Below are positions 24,701-34,599 of a stretch of DNA of 64,000 nt, in pieces. A program made the position numbers and the translations under genes. How positions within the stretch are numbered: position 1 is the first letter of the stretch; each line of letters begins with the position of its first letter. Source of the DNA: Vanilla planifolia (lineage: Eukaryota > Streptophyta > Magnoliopsida > Asparagales > Orchidaceae). Where the stretch lies: contig CM043874.1 of NCBI GenBank assembly GCA_023846275.1, positions 25,517,630 through 25,581,629 on the forward strand. Reading direction: 5' to 3'. The notes beneath the pieces were generated by a model, which did no database searches, was not told where the DNA came from, and saw nothing but the letters and a program-made list of their open reading frames with translations.

Positions 24701-24734
24701 GGAGATCAGTTTACCAAAGGAGATGAACTTGTAG
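659..24734 (+). CDS. ZTP29: ZIP-family zinc transporter, ZTP29-like (12 exons, 272 aa)
   Basis: Exons: 659-722, 2641-2699, 2810-2902, 3021-3098, 3189-3270, 3889-3944, 4694-4750, 16559-16599, 16831-16898, 19694-19750, 19834-19951, 24689-24734. They sum to 819 nt, all introns are GT-AG, and the frame closes on TAG at 24732-24734. The protein begins MDSQVLVALALSLVGGL, very close to the Arabidopsis ZTP29 start as I recall it; that protein is of similar length. ZIP hallmarks are H58 in a SFLDLAHN helix, HNFPEG at 130-135, HNIPEG at 159-164 and HEMLP at 229-233. These helices line the divalent-metal pathway. The cytosolic loop is short (about 99-118, SDDDGSGKDMMKKHRRQ) rather than His-rich. The family carries zinc (and related metals) into the cytosol; Arabidopsis ZTP29 is reported at the ER and linked to salt response. 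No key residue is missing, so I judge it functional. The start at 659 matches the family N-terminus. Confidence 0.93.
723..2640 (+). other. Intron 1 (1.9 kb)
   Basis: GT at 723 and AG at 2639-2640. The first 600 bases are T-rich with modest GC, as is common for plant first introns; the rest is AT-rich. No conserved coding frame or transposon domain is recognisable, and the short frames at 1450-1653 (-) and 1862-2053 (+) match nothing I know. Confidence 0.7.
2641..4750 (+). CDS. ZTP29: ZTP29-like exons 2-7 cluster
   Basis: Six exons sit close together: 2641-2699, 2810-2902, 3021-3098, 3189-3270, 3889-3944 and 4694-4750, separated by introns of 110, 118, 90, 618 and 749 bp. They encode residues 22-163: the end of TM1, TM2 with LDLAHN, TM3, the acidic/basic loop, and TM4 with HNFPEG. 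The last exon is the start of TM5 and stops after HNIPE. The exon 5 acceptor is fixed by an in-frame TAG just upstream (3186-3188), so coding can begin only at AGC 3189. The small introns look like ancestral ones that have not expanded. Confidence 0.93.
6165..6304. repeat. Perfect 2 x 70-bp tandem duplication
   Basis: Two adjacent 70-bp units (6165-6234 and 6235-6304), each beginning CCTTTTTTCAGTTTCTTTAA, are identical base for base. In a region otherwise full of decayed sequence, perfect identity points to a recent duplication (or an assembly duplication). The unit begins with a polypyrimidine-CAG string resembling a 3' splice site, so the event also duplicated a cryptic acceptor-like motif. 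Confidence 0.93.
7858..8945 (-). pseudogene. Copia (SIRE-like) gag relic in intron 7
   Basis: Read on the minus strand. A fragment near 8885-8945 resembles the gag N-terminal segment (LKLWDIVEK). The UBN2-type gag domain follows at about 8430-8715 (VNMLIHHFELIAM, then LVRKILRALL and DLSTLHLNEL). A zinc knuckle sits at 8181-8225, in which the second Cys is a stop (TGA) and the His is Tyr. A Ser/Glu-rich coiled tail lies at 7858-8124 (SSSSEEVSS). This is the order of plant SIRE/Maximus-type copia gag. Several stops and frame changes make it a dead fragment; protease, integrase and RT are not seen downstream at lower coordinates. Confidence 0.7.
8946..10752. other. Intron 7 segment with no recognised feature
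   Basis: AT-rich sequence without a conserved domain on either strand. Short frames (8871-9167 +, 9091-9285 +, 9498-9731 -) have no recognisable motif and biased composition. Part may be the 5' end or LTR of the gag relic on its left, but no matching second copy was seen. Confidence 0.4.
10753..11044 (-). repeat. LTR (3' LTR of the minus-strand copia)
   Basis: About 290 bp sharing long blocks with 16001-16278, for example TTAATTTGATAA, CTTGTTAAATAAAGA versus CTTCTTAAATAAAGA, ACAATCATAAATAT and AATAGGAC(A/T)AATTAAATTT. Many substitutions and small indels separate the pair, so the insertion is old. Boundaries are eye estimates. Confidence 0.72.
11798..12240 (-). pseudogene. Copia reverse transcriptase fragment
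   Basis: On the minus strand, the start (about 12150-12225) reads VKNVFLNEALEVYLEI, matching the RT motif around VKNAFLNG. The next stretch resembles LKKSIHSLKQSSREWFDKYT. After a frameshift, 12178-11798 contains YIDDDFLTRDYV (canonical YVDD), then FEIKDINYLKYFLGMEL. These are consecutive RT motifs, with at least one frameshift. The YIDDD form keeps the catalytic Asp pair but has an extra acidic residue. Confidence 0.82.
14024..14305 (-). pseudogene. Copia protease/pre-integrase fragment
   Basis: The minus-strand frame begins near NPWFINSSTSNHTISD, where functional elements have W-I-(I/L)-D-S-G-A-(T/S)-N-H-(M/I). The Asp-Ser-Gly catalytic triad of the aspartic protease is replaced by Asn-Ser-Ser, so it is inactive. 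It continues to LSISKFTQEKNC, the LLSISKLT-type motif that precedes gag-pre-integrase. Confidence 0.78.
14571..15410 (-). pseudogene. Copia gag (UBN2 type) with zinc-knuckle relic
   Basis: Read right to left on the minus strand. A stretch near 15130-15060 resembles ENFLLYKIAKK, followed by a Lys-rich gag segment (RKYRKIVKKKRICKILSQ at about 14870-14940) and KTKPLPTIQKGF. A knuckle at about 14600-14680 reads YYKKLDHTRETCWKVH, where the Cys residues before it are lost to a stop and a substitution. An imperfect duplication inside (about 14450-14515 and 14515-14590, sharing TATGTTGAAGAG) further disrupts the frame. Confidence 0.65.
16001..16278 (-). repeat. LTR (5' LTR of the minus-strand copia)
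   Basis: The right-hand partner of 10753-11044. Because the internal domains run on the minus strand, this is the 5' LTR and lies closest to gag. Its outer end (TGTAGAATTTC on the minus strand) abuts AAGAG at 16279-16283, a candidate target-site duplication with AAAAG at 10748-10752. Confidence 0.72.
16559..16898 (+). CDS. ZTP29: ZTP29-like exons 8-9
   Basis: Exon 8 (16559-16599) begins GGT and completes HNIPEG, then VAVALPVYFATQ. Exon 9 (16831-16898) continues SKWKAFKLASLSG and AEPLGVVIV. Intron 8 is 231 bp. The junction AG|C restores Ser177. The residues cover the rest of TM5 and TM6, with the conserved AEPLG turn. Confidence 0.93.
16899..19693 (+). other. Intron 9 (2.8 kb)
   Basis: GT at 16899 and AG at 19692-19693. 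No transposon domain is recognised. A pyrimidine-rich, low-complexity stretch at about 18740-19090 keeps several short frames open (TTT/CTT/TCC codons), but they show no conserved motif. A homopurine run lies at 19366-19378. Confidence 0.7.
19694..19951 (+). CDS. ZTP29: ZTP29-like exons 10-11
   Basis: Exon 10 (19694-19750) encodes AYLLPSTVDAEILEGLLGS, and exon 11 (19834-19951) encodes GGVMAFLTLHEMLPLAFDY and then QKQAVKAVFFGMAFMSA. The intron between is only 83 bp. Exon 11 carries the HEMLP motif of TM7, whose His and Glu are the usual additional metal contacts in this ZIP subgroup. Confidence 0.93.
20101..20364. repeat. Imperfect 2 x ~132-bp tandem duplication
   Basis: Units 20101-20231 and 20232-20364 share ATACTCAT(G/A)TTTTATTCT, GATAATATTGTTCATTAATT and GGAAATTTCAATGCACTTG, and both end CTATATGTTAATGGT. 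Scattered substitutions (for example GTTGGAAGGTACT versus GTGGTAAGGCATT) show it is older than the perfect 70-bp duplication in intron 7. Confidence 0.9.
21197..21363. repeat. Diverged two-copy repeat (~80 bp unit)
   Basis: Both copies contain CACCT(C/T)CATGGGATCTT, then CTACTA-CTGTAA, then GATACCAAAC(A/T)TCTTTACATGA. The second copy carries a small insertion. The repeat lies in intron 11 and its origin is unknown. Confidence 0.75.
24689..24734 (+). CDS. ZTP29: ZTP29-like exon 12 (terminal)
   Basis: Completes Ser258 (AG|C), then encodes LYFLEISLPKEMNL and the TAG stop at 24732-24734. The short hydrophobic C-terminus (TM8 and tail) matches the family length. Confidence 0.92.
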
Positions 24735-27209
24735 TTTTGGAAACGGTCTGCAAATGAGTATTCAAAATGTTTATCTGCGCTTCAATAATGGAAGGTCCTT
24801 TCTAACCTCTTAGTAATATGCTGTAATTTCTGTCAATATTTTTTTCTTCCAATAGCATGAAAACCTTTTTACTCCCTAAGGGACAAAAAGATGCAGGAAA
24901 CAGAAGCAGATTTATTTATCTTTTACATTTCCATGAAATGCTTCAAGATTTTTTGCTATATTAATTGAGGCTTCTCCAGGATGTCATGATTTCGTTGTTG
25001 AAAGAAACTGTTTGATTCTTCAGTTATTATGTTTCAATATAGATAGAATTAGTCAAGTTTGATTGAATGTCTTCAAAATTTGAGTTCTCTACATCTTTTC
25101 TACCTTCAGAAGACCCAAAGAACTAGACGTTGGATGACTTGTATTGTTATGCTGCTGCCATTAATCTGACATGGAGATGAAGATAACTTATTAGTATTGC
25201 TTAAACTGGTTACATACTTGATGTGAAATCAAGGGTTCCTGTCCAACTCTACCTGTTGCAGCCAATATGTATAAGATGTTACATATTCATTAAATTTGTT
25301 TTCTGCACGATTTACTTATGTTGCTCTAAAATTCTTAGCTGTTTGTAGTTTGTAGTTGGTTTAGATTTTTTTTTTTTTGTGATTTAATGATATTGGAGTC
25401 GCACAATTAAGAACTGAGATACAAGATTTATCTAGAAAATTTGTTGAATGGAGAAAAAAAAAACATGTCGGCCTTGTGCATGAAAGTCTTCGATATGTTG
25501 GTTGTTGAATTTCATGTTTAAGTTTTAGTGTGCTCATAATTTCAAATTAACAACTATTACAGCGTAGTCCAATCGAATGCAAGGTGCAGGAGGTTTAGGG
25601 AACTTTTTATCTTAGTTTTCACATTTATCATTTGTTTGTATTTTTATTATTATTTAAGTTAAGAACATTTAATCTTTTTGTTTTTAATTTGGGATTTGTC
25701 CTTGAATGTTATTTAACAATTGTTAATGAATAAAACATAAGAGTTTTTGTATTTTGTTAACTAAGAAACACGTAGCTTTGTAGTGGTGCGTGTATGCACA
25801 AGAAGGAGGTATTAGTTGGGCATTTCTCATCAGAATTTGAATTCAAGTTAATTACAAATACAAGATAGATGACAATACAAGTTTTTTGTTTACTTAAATC
25901 AAGTTCAATTACTCAAATAACCTTGCAATAAAAATCACTTTTTTATTTTTATGGTTATAATAATAAGTTTTAGATGTTCTTTAATTTCTTAAAACCTTTG
26001 TGAAATCAATTGAAGTAAAGCAAGTAAAGAGAGTACACAATTTAAGTAGTTTGGCTACTAACACTTGTCTCTATCCACTTCTGGTTCGATTAATTAGGTT
26101 TCCATTAGCTAATGTTTTTTACCAACATCGGGTTGGCTACAAACCCTCATAACATTTTAATAACAATTTAATCAAATACTAGCTTAATCGAACTTAAAGC
26201 AGCATATCAAAACAAGACCACACAATACAAACCAGCTCAATAGCAATTGCCATGAGTTACACGATGCCATAACAAGTATTTGTATAATAGACTTACAAAC
26301 AAGCAAATCCACTAGTGGCATGGTATCTACATGCAAGATTTAGCAAACTAAGAATCAATAGAAGAAAGTGAATGACAAGATTGCAACATAGCAGATAGAT
26401 TGTAATTCCTTAGAACACGCTCTTGAGTCCAAACGAGAGACTTCTCTCTAGAAGATGTAACAATAGAATAATCAATCAAATCTAAGCTTAAAGCTCTTTT
26501 TTTGTACCTTTGATCAATCTTATATTGTTTAGGGTAGATCTAATGGCTTCATTTATTTTTTCAAAGTGCTAAAACTATTAGTTATACCTTTCGACAACCG
26601 TACACATATGATAACCATTAAATTGAGTTTGCCTCAATGATGGCTTTATACAATTAGTTTATTTTGATTACTATAATGATATCATATAAATATAATAATT
26701 GTTATCATACTATATAATGAAAGTTATAAATACTTAAGTCTTTCAACCATTGTATTAGATGATAACTAGGATCTTATAGGTATGTTTAGTTCATTATTTA
26801 TAGTCAAATGGATTGTACAAATGTGATATACAAATTATACCATACAATAATTATTTTCACAAAGTGTCAAATTCTAAAGATTTTTCTATACCATTTGATA
26901 GTACATTTGTTTCAATTTACTTAAGAGCAAACAACACATAATTGTGCCACTTAATGATCATACGATACATGATATCATATTTGTGCGACAATGTTACCAT
27001 TTTATCTTAAGGTTTTTAAGATATTTATGCAATAAAATGAAATAAGTTATAATACTTTATTTTTGTATTGTACAATGTTTAATTCATGAACCATATAGAA
27101 TAAAACTTGATCATCATATTTAAATGAAAAACAGTATGATCAAGTTACAATTAATCATTCTAAGTTAAATAGTTGGTTGTACTGATATGTATATGTCTGA
27201 CAACATTAA

Positions 27210-27213
<4 letters not shown>

Positions 27214-27265
<52 letters not shown>
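27214..27265. repeat. (TA)n microsatellite
   Basis: About 26 uninterrupted TA repeats. It produces a spurious Tyr-Ile repeat frame on the minus strand, which is not a gene. Confidence 0.97.
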
Positions 27266-27271
<6 letters not shown>

Positions 27272-28704
27272 TTTGGGATAAAATAAACCTTATACTCATA
27301 CAAATAAAATTTGTCTAAATATGATGTTTGTAATAACTCAATTTTTAGAATACAGATAGGCATCATGCTAGATTGATACCTTGTATAATTGATTTCACAT
27401 CTCATATTCTTAATCAAAATAATTATTACATCTATATGTTGAGATCATCATGTCTATGCAACGTCATGATAGTTATGTATATTGTTGGTAATGTAAGCTC
27501 GAACATGCAACGTATAAATACGATATTAGTCATTTTATTATACGATAATAAAACTTATTTCAAACTTAATCTCATTAACTTAAAACTCTTAAATTTCTTT
27601 TAGAGAGGTTTATATAAATATTACTTAAGTTTTAATGTAGTTTTAAATAATACAATAACTAAGGAATTTACTTGAGCGAATGCATAAATTAGAATGAGAT
27701 ATTATCCTAATATATCATAAGAGAAATTGTAAGTTTTAATATTCTACTCTATAAACAAAAATAAAAAAAAGTACCCACAATGGATGTTAGACGATCAAGA
27801 GTCTCTCCATGGGTTATTGCACTATTTGGAACCTTCAACCTTTGAGTTTTCAAATAAGGATCAATCTCTACCTCACCTTGCTTGTGACATACTTGATCTT
27901 GTCTAATCCTAAAATGTCAACTCAAATAGGCTATTAATATCATAATACATAATTTTGGTATAAGCAAACTATTACAAAGACTATGGAATTAACCTTATCA
28001 TCCAAAGTCTGATGGTTTTAAACATCTATCTGTTGTCAATAAGGCATTGCAATTAATGAATAAAGCAGCTATAAACAACATAAGTGAATTAGAAAAACTA
28101 ACTTGTGCACTTTAAGAAAAGATGATTCCTTAGCCAAAGATACCTCCACTTTTTAATCTTAGTGAATTTTGCTAATGCTCTAAGTGCTTTTCTTTGTAAA
28201 AGTTCACTGAAAGGATCATCCAAGGGAGGAGAACAAGTTTAAAAAATGGTTATAATTGATACTTTTGCCCTTGCCGTGGATCTAAATGTGAAACTATCAA
28301 AAAAATTAGGAAATCATAAACTGTTTGAAAGACATCTACGAGAGAAGATGTGGGAGAAGAAGTGATGTTGTAGGTTTTTGAATTTTTCTTGAAAATTGGC
28401 ATATTTTCAATGAGAAATAAAAGGATTTAAAGGAAAATTTTACCTACTAATGCATGTGTTCAATAAAGTAAAATTCGTAATGAAAGGAAAAATTTGAATG
28501 ACATGGGTCAAAAACAATTTTTGGAGTCTTGACAGAAAATGGATTGTACCTTTGAGGTCATTGATCATGTCATTTATGGATCAAAAGATGGGAACTGAAA
28601 GTCGAAGGAGTAACTAGTTAATTATGTAGGTTAGAACAAGGTTTATTAGGCCTTTAGAAGAAACTTACGATCACCTAGAAGAAAGAGAAGGATGACTTGA
28701 AAAT

Positions 28705-28718
28705 AAAAAATGAGCAAT
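28705..28718. repeat. LINE target-site duplication, left copy
   Basis: AAAAAATGAGCAAT, identical to 35113-35126. Joining the flanks without the insert gives a continuous AT-rich empty site (…GAAAAT + TSD + GGAATG…). Confidence 0.9.
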
Positions 28719-28788
28719 TTTTGAAACTATGATATAATATTATATCAAAAGCGGCATTAACCATACAAGAAATCCACATGTGGGATCC

Positions 28789-29285
28789 TCAAGGAGGATT
28801 AAACATGAAATAAGACTGCATAAGTTTAAGTAGGGGCTTCGGGATGGATTCCTCGGGATCCCATACTAACTCACTGAAGCATGCAGCACGAGCCACCCAG
28901 TCAGTAGGCGCATTCCTATCTCTATGGATATGAGAAAACCAGACTGCCTCCAGACACCTGGCATACCTAAGAGTCTCAGCAAAGTGGCCATCCTCAGGGG
29001 GTTGGGATATCATCTCACGGACCACCTGGAGTGCCGTCATTGAGTCAGTCTGAATTTCCATGGCCCGATGAAGGCCTTAGCATGTGGAGGGCCTCGAGCA
29101 TAGCCTGGACCTCCATCATATTGGCAGCCTGGGAGAAAACCCTCTTGCCAGCCACCAAGATCGGGCTCCTCATGCAGTATCTGACAACCAAGCCAAGGCC
29201 GACAATGCAATCACCTAGCGCAGCATCGCAATTTACTTTTATCCATCCTGTTGGGGGGGGGGGAATCCAACCATGTGTTACAAGC
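28789..29285 (-). pseudogene. LINE ORF2 RNase H domain (frameshifted)
   Basis: After a proline linker (coded by an 11-G run at 29253-29263), the frame gives GWIKVNCDAAL, with the first catalytic Asp at 29228-29230, then MMEVQAMLEAL with the catalytic Glu. A single-base frameshift near 29045-29065 then moves the frame. The second half reads MEIQTDSMTALQVV (third acidic residue) and RNAPTDWVARAA (fourth), followed by a C-terminal tail. This is the RVT_3-type RNase H common at the end of plant LINE ORF2. All four acidic residues are still present despite the frameshift. Confidence 0.9.
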
Positions 29286-29609
29286 AAGTCCGAAGAGTTG
29301 CAAGGATTCTCGCTGGACAGGGATGAGTAGAAGTAATGATGCCTGAATGCGGTAATCACATCGATCTTGATCGTTCGTAGTAGTGAGCACGGCATGGGCA
29401 TCAGATTATTATGCCTCATCGCATCCCTCCTTGCCCAAATATAGTACATAGTGGTGGCTAACGTGGCAGCATGCCTTGCACCATCACCATGGCACGTTGC
29501 CGGCGAGCCCACAAACCTGAAGAGCCGGTCGATGAATTGCAGCCCAGCTCCCGCACCCATGGACCGACCCAGACCCAGTGTAGCCAAAGCCCTGCGAGCC
29601 TGGCAGTCA

Positions 29610-29820
29610 ACCCAGAGTTCCTGTGCACACAGGCAGTCCCAGAACACATGTTGTAAGGATTCATTCGCCGTGCAGCCCCATTGGCAGTTGCTGTTCTGGA
29701 GCATTCCCCTGCGGGCCAACCACGCCGTCGTAAGGAGGAAGTCACCGGCGACCCGCCACATGAACATGCGCACCCTCGGCATTGCTTTAATCTTCCAAAT
29801 GCTCCTCATCTCGTTTGCGT
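29610..29820 (-). pseudogene. LINE ORF2 zf-RVT domain
   Basis: The motif IWKIKAMPRVRMFMWRVA is followed by CQWGC and HVFWDCLCAQELW, giving Cys at 29684-29686 and the C-x3-C…H…C pattern of the zf-RVT domain that links RT and RNase H in plant LINEs. Two adjacent open segments on the minus strand (29045-30010 and 29806-30261) are in different frames, so at least one frameshift lies just upstream. Confidence 0.85.
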
Positions 29821-30314
29821 GACGCCAACCACCCCACCTGACAGTAGCATCAGCACCGCACACCATATGCATGTAGATTCTCCCACTATCGACCTTCGTC
29901 GTCTCGGTGTGCAGCTGGAGGAGCACGTCCATGGTTGACGTCCGAGCTCTCTGAAGGTGTAGAATTCTGTCAGTAAGCTCCTCGCCCGCCCAAGCACAGA
30001 TGAAGTCCATGTCCTAGTCCTCAGCAGTCGTAATACAGTCAGACGCTCGCCAGCCAATTGATGATGTTCATGTTGATGAAGGTCGGCCAGCAGCAGAGCA
30101 GAAGGACGCCCAACCAATTGTTCTCCACGAATCTCACCATCCTCCCATCGCTGATGCGCTAGACGAAGATCGACATTGCCACTGGCATTGCCACCAATAC
30201 CATTCTGCACACAGGTGAAGCGTTCCGAGGAGCTTTCATAAGAGGGTTCATCAGCGTGCACTTCCGCCTCATAATTTCAACCAAAATGCTTGCCTTGCGA
30301 CTGAGAATGAGCCT

Positions 30315-31966
30315 TCAGTTATTCATTTGTAGCACACGCTGCCATACGCGGAAGTCCCAGAGTCCAAGCCCGCCAGCTGCCTTCGGCAAGGTGATACAGT
30401 CCCATGGCGTGTAATGCATCGTGTGCGTGCAGCTCATCTCGCTCCAAAGGAACCTTCTAATTCTCTTTTCCATGTTATCAAGAACTCCTACAGGCACCGC
30501 ACAATGCCTCAGAACGTGATTAGGGATGGCAGTGAGAATAGAGGAGGTCAAGGCGGCTCTGCCCGCAAGTGATAGCTGACGGATATGCCAATTGACCACC
30601 GTGGCGTCAATCCTTTGGACAAGAAAATTAAGGTCAACCCTGTTCAGGCGCCTCGTAGCAATGTGGACTCCGAGGTACGTGAGCGTTCGACCTTGCTCAA
30701 TGCAGAGTTTCCTCATGACCAGCTTGGCTTTCTTCTTGCTGAACTTCGTGCTGAAATAGACCTTGGATTTCATAAGGTTGGCGTGCAACCCAGCAGCCTC
30801 ACTGAATGTCCGCATGATACTACGCACAGCACGCGCGGCCTAGCGCGTGGTGGGAGCAAACAGCAGCACATCGTCCGCGTATAAGAGGTGCGAAATCTGC
30901 GACGCGTGTTGCCCAGGTCTGAATCCAAGTAGCTGCTTCGTCTCGTAGTCCCTCTCCAGCCTTGAAAGGTATTCAGTAGCCATGACGTATAGGTAGGGCG
31001 AAAGCGGTCATCCCTGCCGGAGTCCCCACTGCGCCGCCACCCAAGGGAGCCGAAAGCCATTAACAAGAACACCAAATCTCGGACAAGTTATGCACGCAAT
31101 GATCCATTCACATCAGACAAGGGGAAATCCCATGACCTTCATCATCTCGAGCAGGAAGTCCCAACGCACGCTGTCGTAGGCCTGCTCCATATCGATCTTC
31201 ACAGCCATGAGGCCCGAAGTAGTAGTGTAGGCATGCATCTTTGATGCCATCTCCCATGCGATGTAGACAGTATCTGATATGCTCCGCCCGGGGATAAATG
31301 AAGCTTGCTCGCGCGAGATGAACCTTGACATCAGCGGTTTCAGCCTCTCGACCAGAATGTGCGCCACCACCTTGTAGATGGTGTTTTAGAGGTTAATTGG
31401 CCGGAAGTACTCCGGCCTGCACACCCCCTGTTTCTTCGGGATAAGGACAATGAGCGTGTCCTTCCAGTCCTCTGGCAAACTCCGTTCCTCAAAGAAAGCC
31501 TGCACCGCGCTAATGACGTCTTTGCGCGTGATGGCCCAATAACCGTGCAGGAACTCCACCGTGATCCCGTCGATGCCCGGGGCTCTGTTTCTTTTGATGC
31601 CCTGCATGGCCGCGGTAATCTCACTCTCGGTGACATTGCAACCAAGTTTGGATGCCAAATCGCCGCTGACGATGCCAGATAGCATAGAAATTTGCAGTAA
31701 GGCCACTAGCCCCTACATCGCCATTTTCCTTCAAAGTAAGCCAAAAGAACTCGCCTAATGCTTTCGGGTGAATCCGCCGCCTTGTCTTCTTCGTCCCTTA
31801 GCTGAGTAATTTGGTTTGTCCGAGCACAAGCCGTGGCAGCAGTATGGAAAAACTTGGTGTTGCCATCCCCAAGCTGTGCCCAATGCACTTTAGAGCGCAG
31901 CCACCACCATTGTTCCTCATGCATGCAGCCATGGTGGAAGGCCGTGACCATTTGACCAAGCCACAT
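30315..31966 (-). pseudogene. LINE ORF2 reverse transcriptase
   Basis: Minus strand, in order: WWWLRSKVHWAQLGDGNTKFFH (31706-31966 frame); NRAPGIDGITVEFLHGYW and VLIPKKQG (31386-31706); an in-frame stop at about 31386; FISREQASFIPGRS; motif A KIDMEQAYDSVRW with its Asp at 31191-31193; and motif C LLYADDVLLFAP with YADD at 30870-30881. A TAG at 30840-30842 follows in the same frame, then HANLMKSKVYFS and YLGVHIATRRL with the thumb-like WHIRQLSLAGRAALTSS. Catalytic residues survive, but several stops and frameshifts break it. Confidence 0.92.
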
Positions 31967-31980
31967 ATGTTCCTCCTCTG

Positions 31981-32760
31981 TTAGTCCCTCCCGAGACTCT
32001 TTTGATTGAAGTTCATTGATTCATCTTTCCAGCTCACCGTTCCTTGCACAGAGCATTTAGGGAAGGCCAGCATCCCCGTAGAATTCATGAGGACAAGATC
32101 TAATCGCTCCAGGATGCACGTGCTGCCCTGCTTCTCATTGCACCAGGTAAAGCGATTGCTGGTGAAGCCCATGTCCACCAGCTGAAGCTTCTGCATAAAG
32201 TCAGCAAGTTCTTGCTGACCCCTGCCGTAGATGAACTTACGCCCGCCCCATTTCTCCTCCTGTGCTATCACAAGGTTGAGGTCCCCTGCGACGATGAGTG
32301 GGTCATCCCCACTAGACGTGTGCCTGATGGCGTCCCAGACCTCCCGGTGCTTATGGTGGTCTTTAGGGCCTTAAACAATGAAGTAATTGATTGTACAGTC
32401 AGCACGTAGCCTCACCTAGCACGCCATAACATGTGTTGAAGCCGCCATGATCATGATATCAACCCAATTTTTCCATAATAGAATGATGCCTACCGACATG
32501 CCGAAAGAAGGGTGAGCAGCAAAGTCCTAGTCCTTCCTAAGGAGCCAGTTCACATCCTGCCGTGAGAAACACTGTGCTTTCATCTGCATCAAGGCCACAA
32601 CTACAGCATTCTGCTCGAGTACCAATCTTTGTAGATATCTTCTTAACTTCCTGTCTCTAACACCTATGATATTCCAAACCACGAACCGCATCTTCACATG
32701 GAGGTTATTATTGGTACCCACTTGCAGCCTCGCAATTCTCCAGCATAAAGCCTCCACCAT
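31981..32760 (-). pseudogene. LINE ORF2 apurinic-type endonuclease (frameshifted)
   Basis: It starts MRFVVWNIIGVRDRKLRRYL, the usual plant LINE endonuclease opening with Trp-Asn. The next motif reads VVALMQMKAQ, where active enzymes have a catalytic Glu in LLETK; here it is not in place. After a frameshift, AGDLNLVIAQEEKWGG (near 32270) gives the GD-N motif, and LQLVDMGFTSNRFTWCNEKQ and ILERLDLVLMN the late motifs. The loss of the Glu argues that this copy could not nick DNA. Confidence 0.85.
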
Positions 32761-32814
32761 CTTCCTCCTTAATGGCCCCTGCGCCTCACGAAGTGCAGAC
32801 CAGGAGAAATTCTC

Positions 32815-34580
32815 CTATTCTGTTTTGATGGAGTGTCCATCTGGGTTTATAGTTATGTCCACCTCTCGTTCCTCCTGTAGCAAAAGCAGTTTCCCCTTGT
32901 TCCCTCCTACTTGCACCACCTGTCCCGTTCCTACATCCTTCATGGAAGGATCGGCCTGTTTTGTCCACACCCAATCCTCACGGGCCCGTGGTTGGGAGGC
33001 CCGCCTTGCCATGCCTCTGCCACGGTCCATGGATGGGCTCCTCATGCCGTGAGACATGCTAGCGGCCCCCTGGTCTTGAACTCTGTGACTGAAGGCCTTT
33101 CGAGGAGTCTGACTCACCTTGCTTGCAATACTCCTGTGGTCAGTCGCGCCCTGTCTCCTACGCTGGGGTTGGACAAGCATCCATGGGCCCAGCTTTTGTG
33201 CCTTTTCCTCTGGAGCATACATATTCTCCTCCCGCTTCCGAAGACTTCTGGCACATTTCGCCTCAGTGGTCTTCTCGTCACCATTGTGCGGGTCCTCCGC
33301 CTCCATCAGTCCTCCTCGAACATCATTGTCTTCTGGAGTCATAGAGGAAGCTAGACAAGCGTGCACCGCCTCTATGGACTTCTGCGTGTTGCACTGGCCC
33401 GCGTGGTGACCAATGTGCCCACATGAGAAGAAAATCTGCGACAATCCCTCGTACTCAAATGCCTGGTAAGTTCTTCCAAATTCTCCGTTGAGCCATATAC
33501 TGGTTTCAGAGGCTTCGAGAGGTCCATCCAGACGCATACCCGAGCATAGGAGGATCGTTCCATCTCAATAGTCTAACCGTTAAGGAGAAAAGGCTCCCTG
33601 ATAGCCTTGGCAGTTCGTAAGATGTTCTTTACGTCCCAATATATGAGTGGGAGGCACGGAAGACACAATGGTGCGCACATCGCTGTTGCGGCGTTTGGTC
33701 CAAATTCATGGGTTCAAATATCAAGCCCCATGGCTTGGCTTGCGACCTGCCATGGGCCGCCAAGCCAGACTTTGTTCTTGTCATTTGATGGAGTCGAAGT
33801 GCAAGCAAAAACAACTGGATGACAGGTCAAAAACCTTAGAATTCTTGTAGTGACCCCATCTCTTTAGCAACACCCGTGCAATGATGGGGAATGGAAGTGT
33901 GTTCCCGTAAATTCGCCCAACCAAATCGAATTTGTGAAATTCGATACGCCTCTGGCATGCATCTGATGACATAAATACGTCACCACCCTCAACGTGATCA
34001 GGAATACCTGTAGCACGCTCCTTAACGTTGATATTGGCCGGACGCACATGGGAAGTCGCATGACTATTCAGGGCAATGTTGTTGTTGTTTGCAATTAGGG
34101 CTTCTCTAAAACTAATCCTTGTTGCGGGAACCTCCCGTCTCCCAGCAGTCCCGTGCTCGGGGTTGATCGTTTCTCCCGAGAGCTTGCTCACCGCAGGCTC
34201 TGTAGCCTTATGCATCGTGTCCTCTAGCTCCATCATGCCAGTGCTCGCGGTGTGACCTCCTTTAGCTCTCCACCTCCTTCCTCCCGGCTCTGACAGTTAG
34301 GGAGCTCAATTGGAGCATCCACATGCTCCACCTTGTTCGCCGGGGGATCCCTGAAGTCCTTCGTGCCAGTAATTTCGTTTAATATGTCCGCCACTGCGTC
34401 TGAATTTTGAGAGGAGGGATTTCCATTGGCTATCATCGTTTCCCCTCCTGAAGTGGAAGAGAGGCATTCTCTCACTGGCGAGTTGCTTCCAGTGGTCCTT
34501 ACATTCCTATTGCTCCTCCTAGCTTTGCCTCCCACCATCTTTCGTCCCGTTAGGACTGCAGGTGACCCAAAACCATGCAA
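32815..34580 (-). pseudogene. LINE ORF1 (gag-like) with zinc knuckle
   Basis: Three successive frames on the minus strand (34233-34580, 33781-34236, 32815-33537) make up a nucleic-acid-binding protein as found in plant LINEs. The middle part (TRISFREALIAN, then VGRIYGN, then VLLKRWGHY) resembles the DUF4283 domain. Then LSQIFFSCGHIGHHAGQC (33391-33440) is a CCHC knuckle whose first Cys is Phe (TGC to TTC). A basic/Gln/Arg-rich tail follows. Between 33540 and 33780 the frame is broken by stops. Confidence 0.8.
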
Positions 34581-34599
34581 GGGGACAATCTGATGTGGT

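Larger units (their letters stand above)
24735..28718 (+). other. 3' UTR and downstream intergenic DNA
   Basis: The 3' UTR is probably short: an AATAAT at 24785 and T-rich sequence by 24830-24850 are plausible polyadenylation elements, though not proven. Beyond that no host gene is seen. Around 26030-26560 lies a moderately complex stretch containing a TTTAAGTAGTTTGGCTACTA-like block, similar in style to blocks I associate with copia LTRs and leaders; this is a weak call. A frame near 28220-28360 (+) reads IDTFALAVDLNVKLSKKLG without a known match. The rest is AT-rich with nothing identifiable. Confidence 0.45.

Noticed and set aside
27160..27417. 85-residue frame with a Tyr-Ile repeat
   Set aside because: Translation of the TA microsatellite.
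29045..30010. A 321-residue open frame with RNase H as a host gene
   Set aside because: Upstream it is continuous with zf-RVT and reverse transcriptase, downstream the RNase H half is frameshifted, and the whole block is bounded by a target duplication. It is LINE ORF2.
29031..33409. Numerous plus-strand open frames of 60-147 codons across the GC-rich block
   Set aside because: They are antisense shadows of the minus-strand LINE ORFs; high GC keeps stops rare in all frames.
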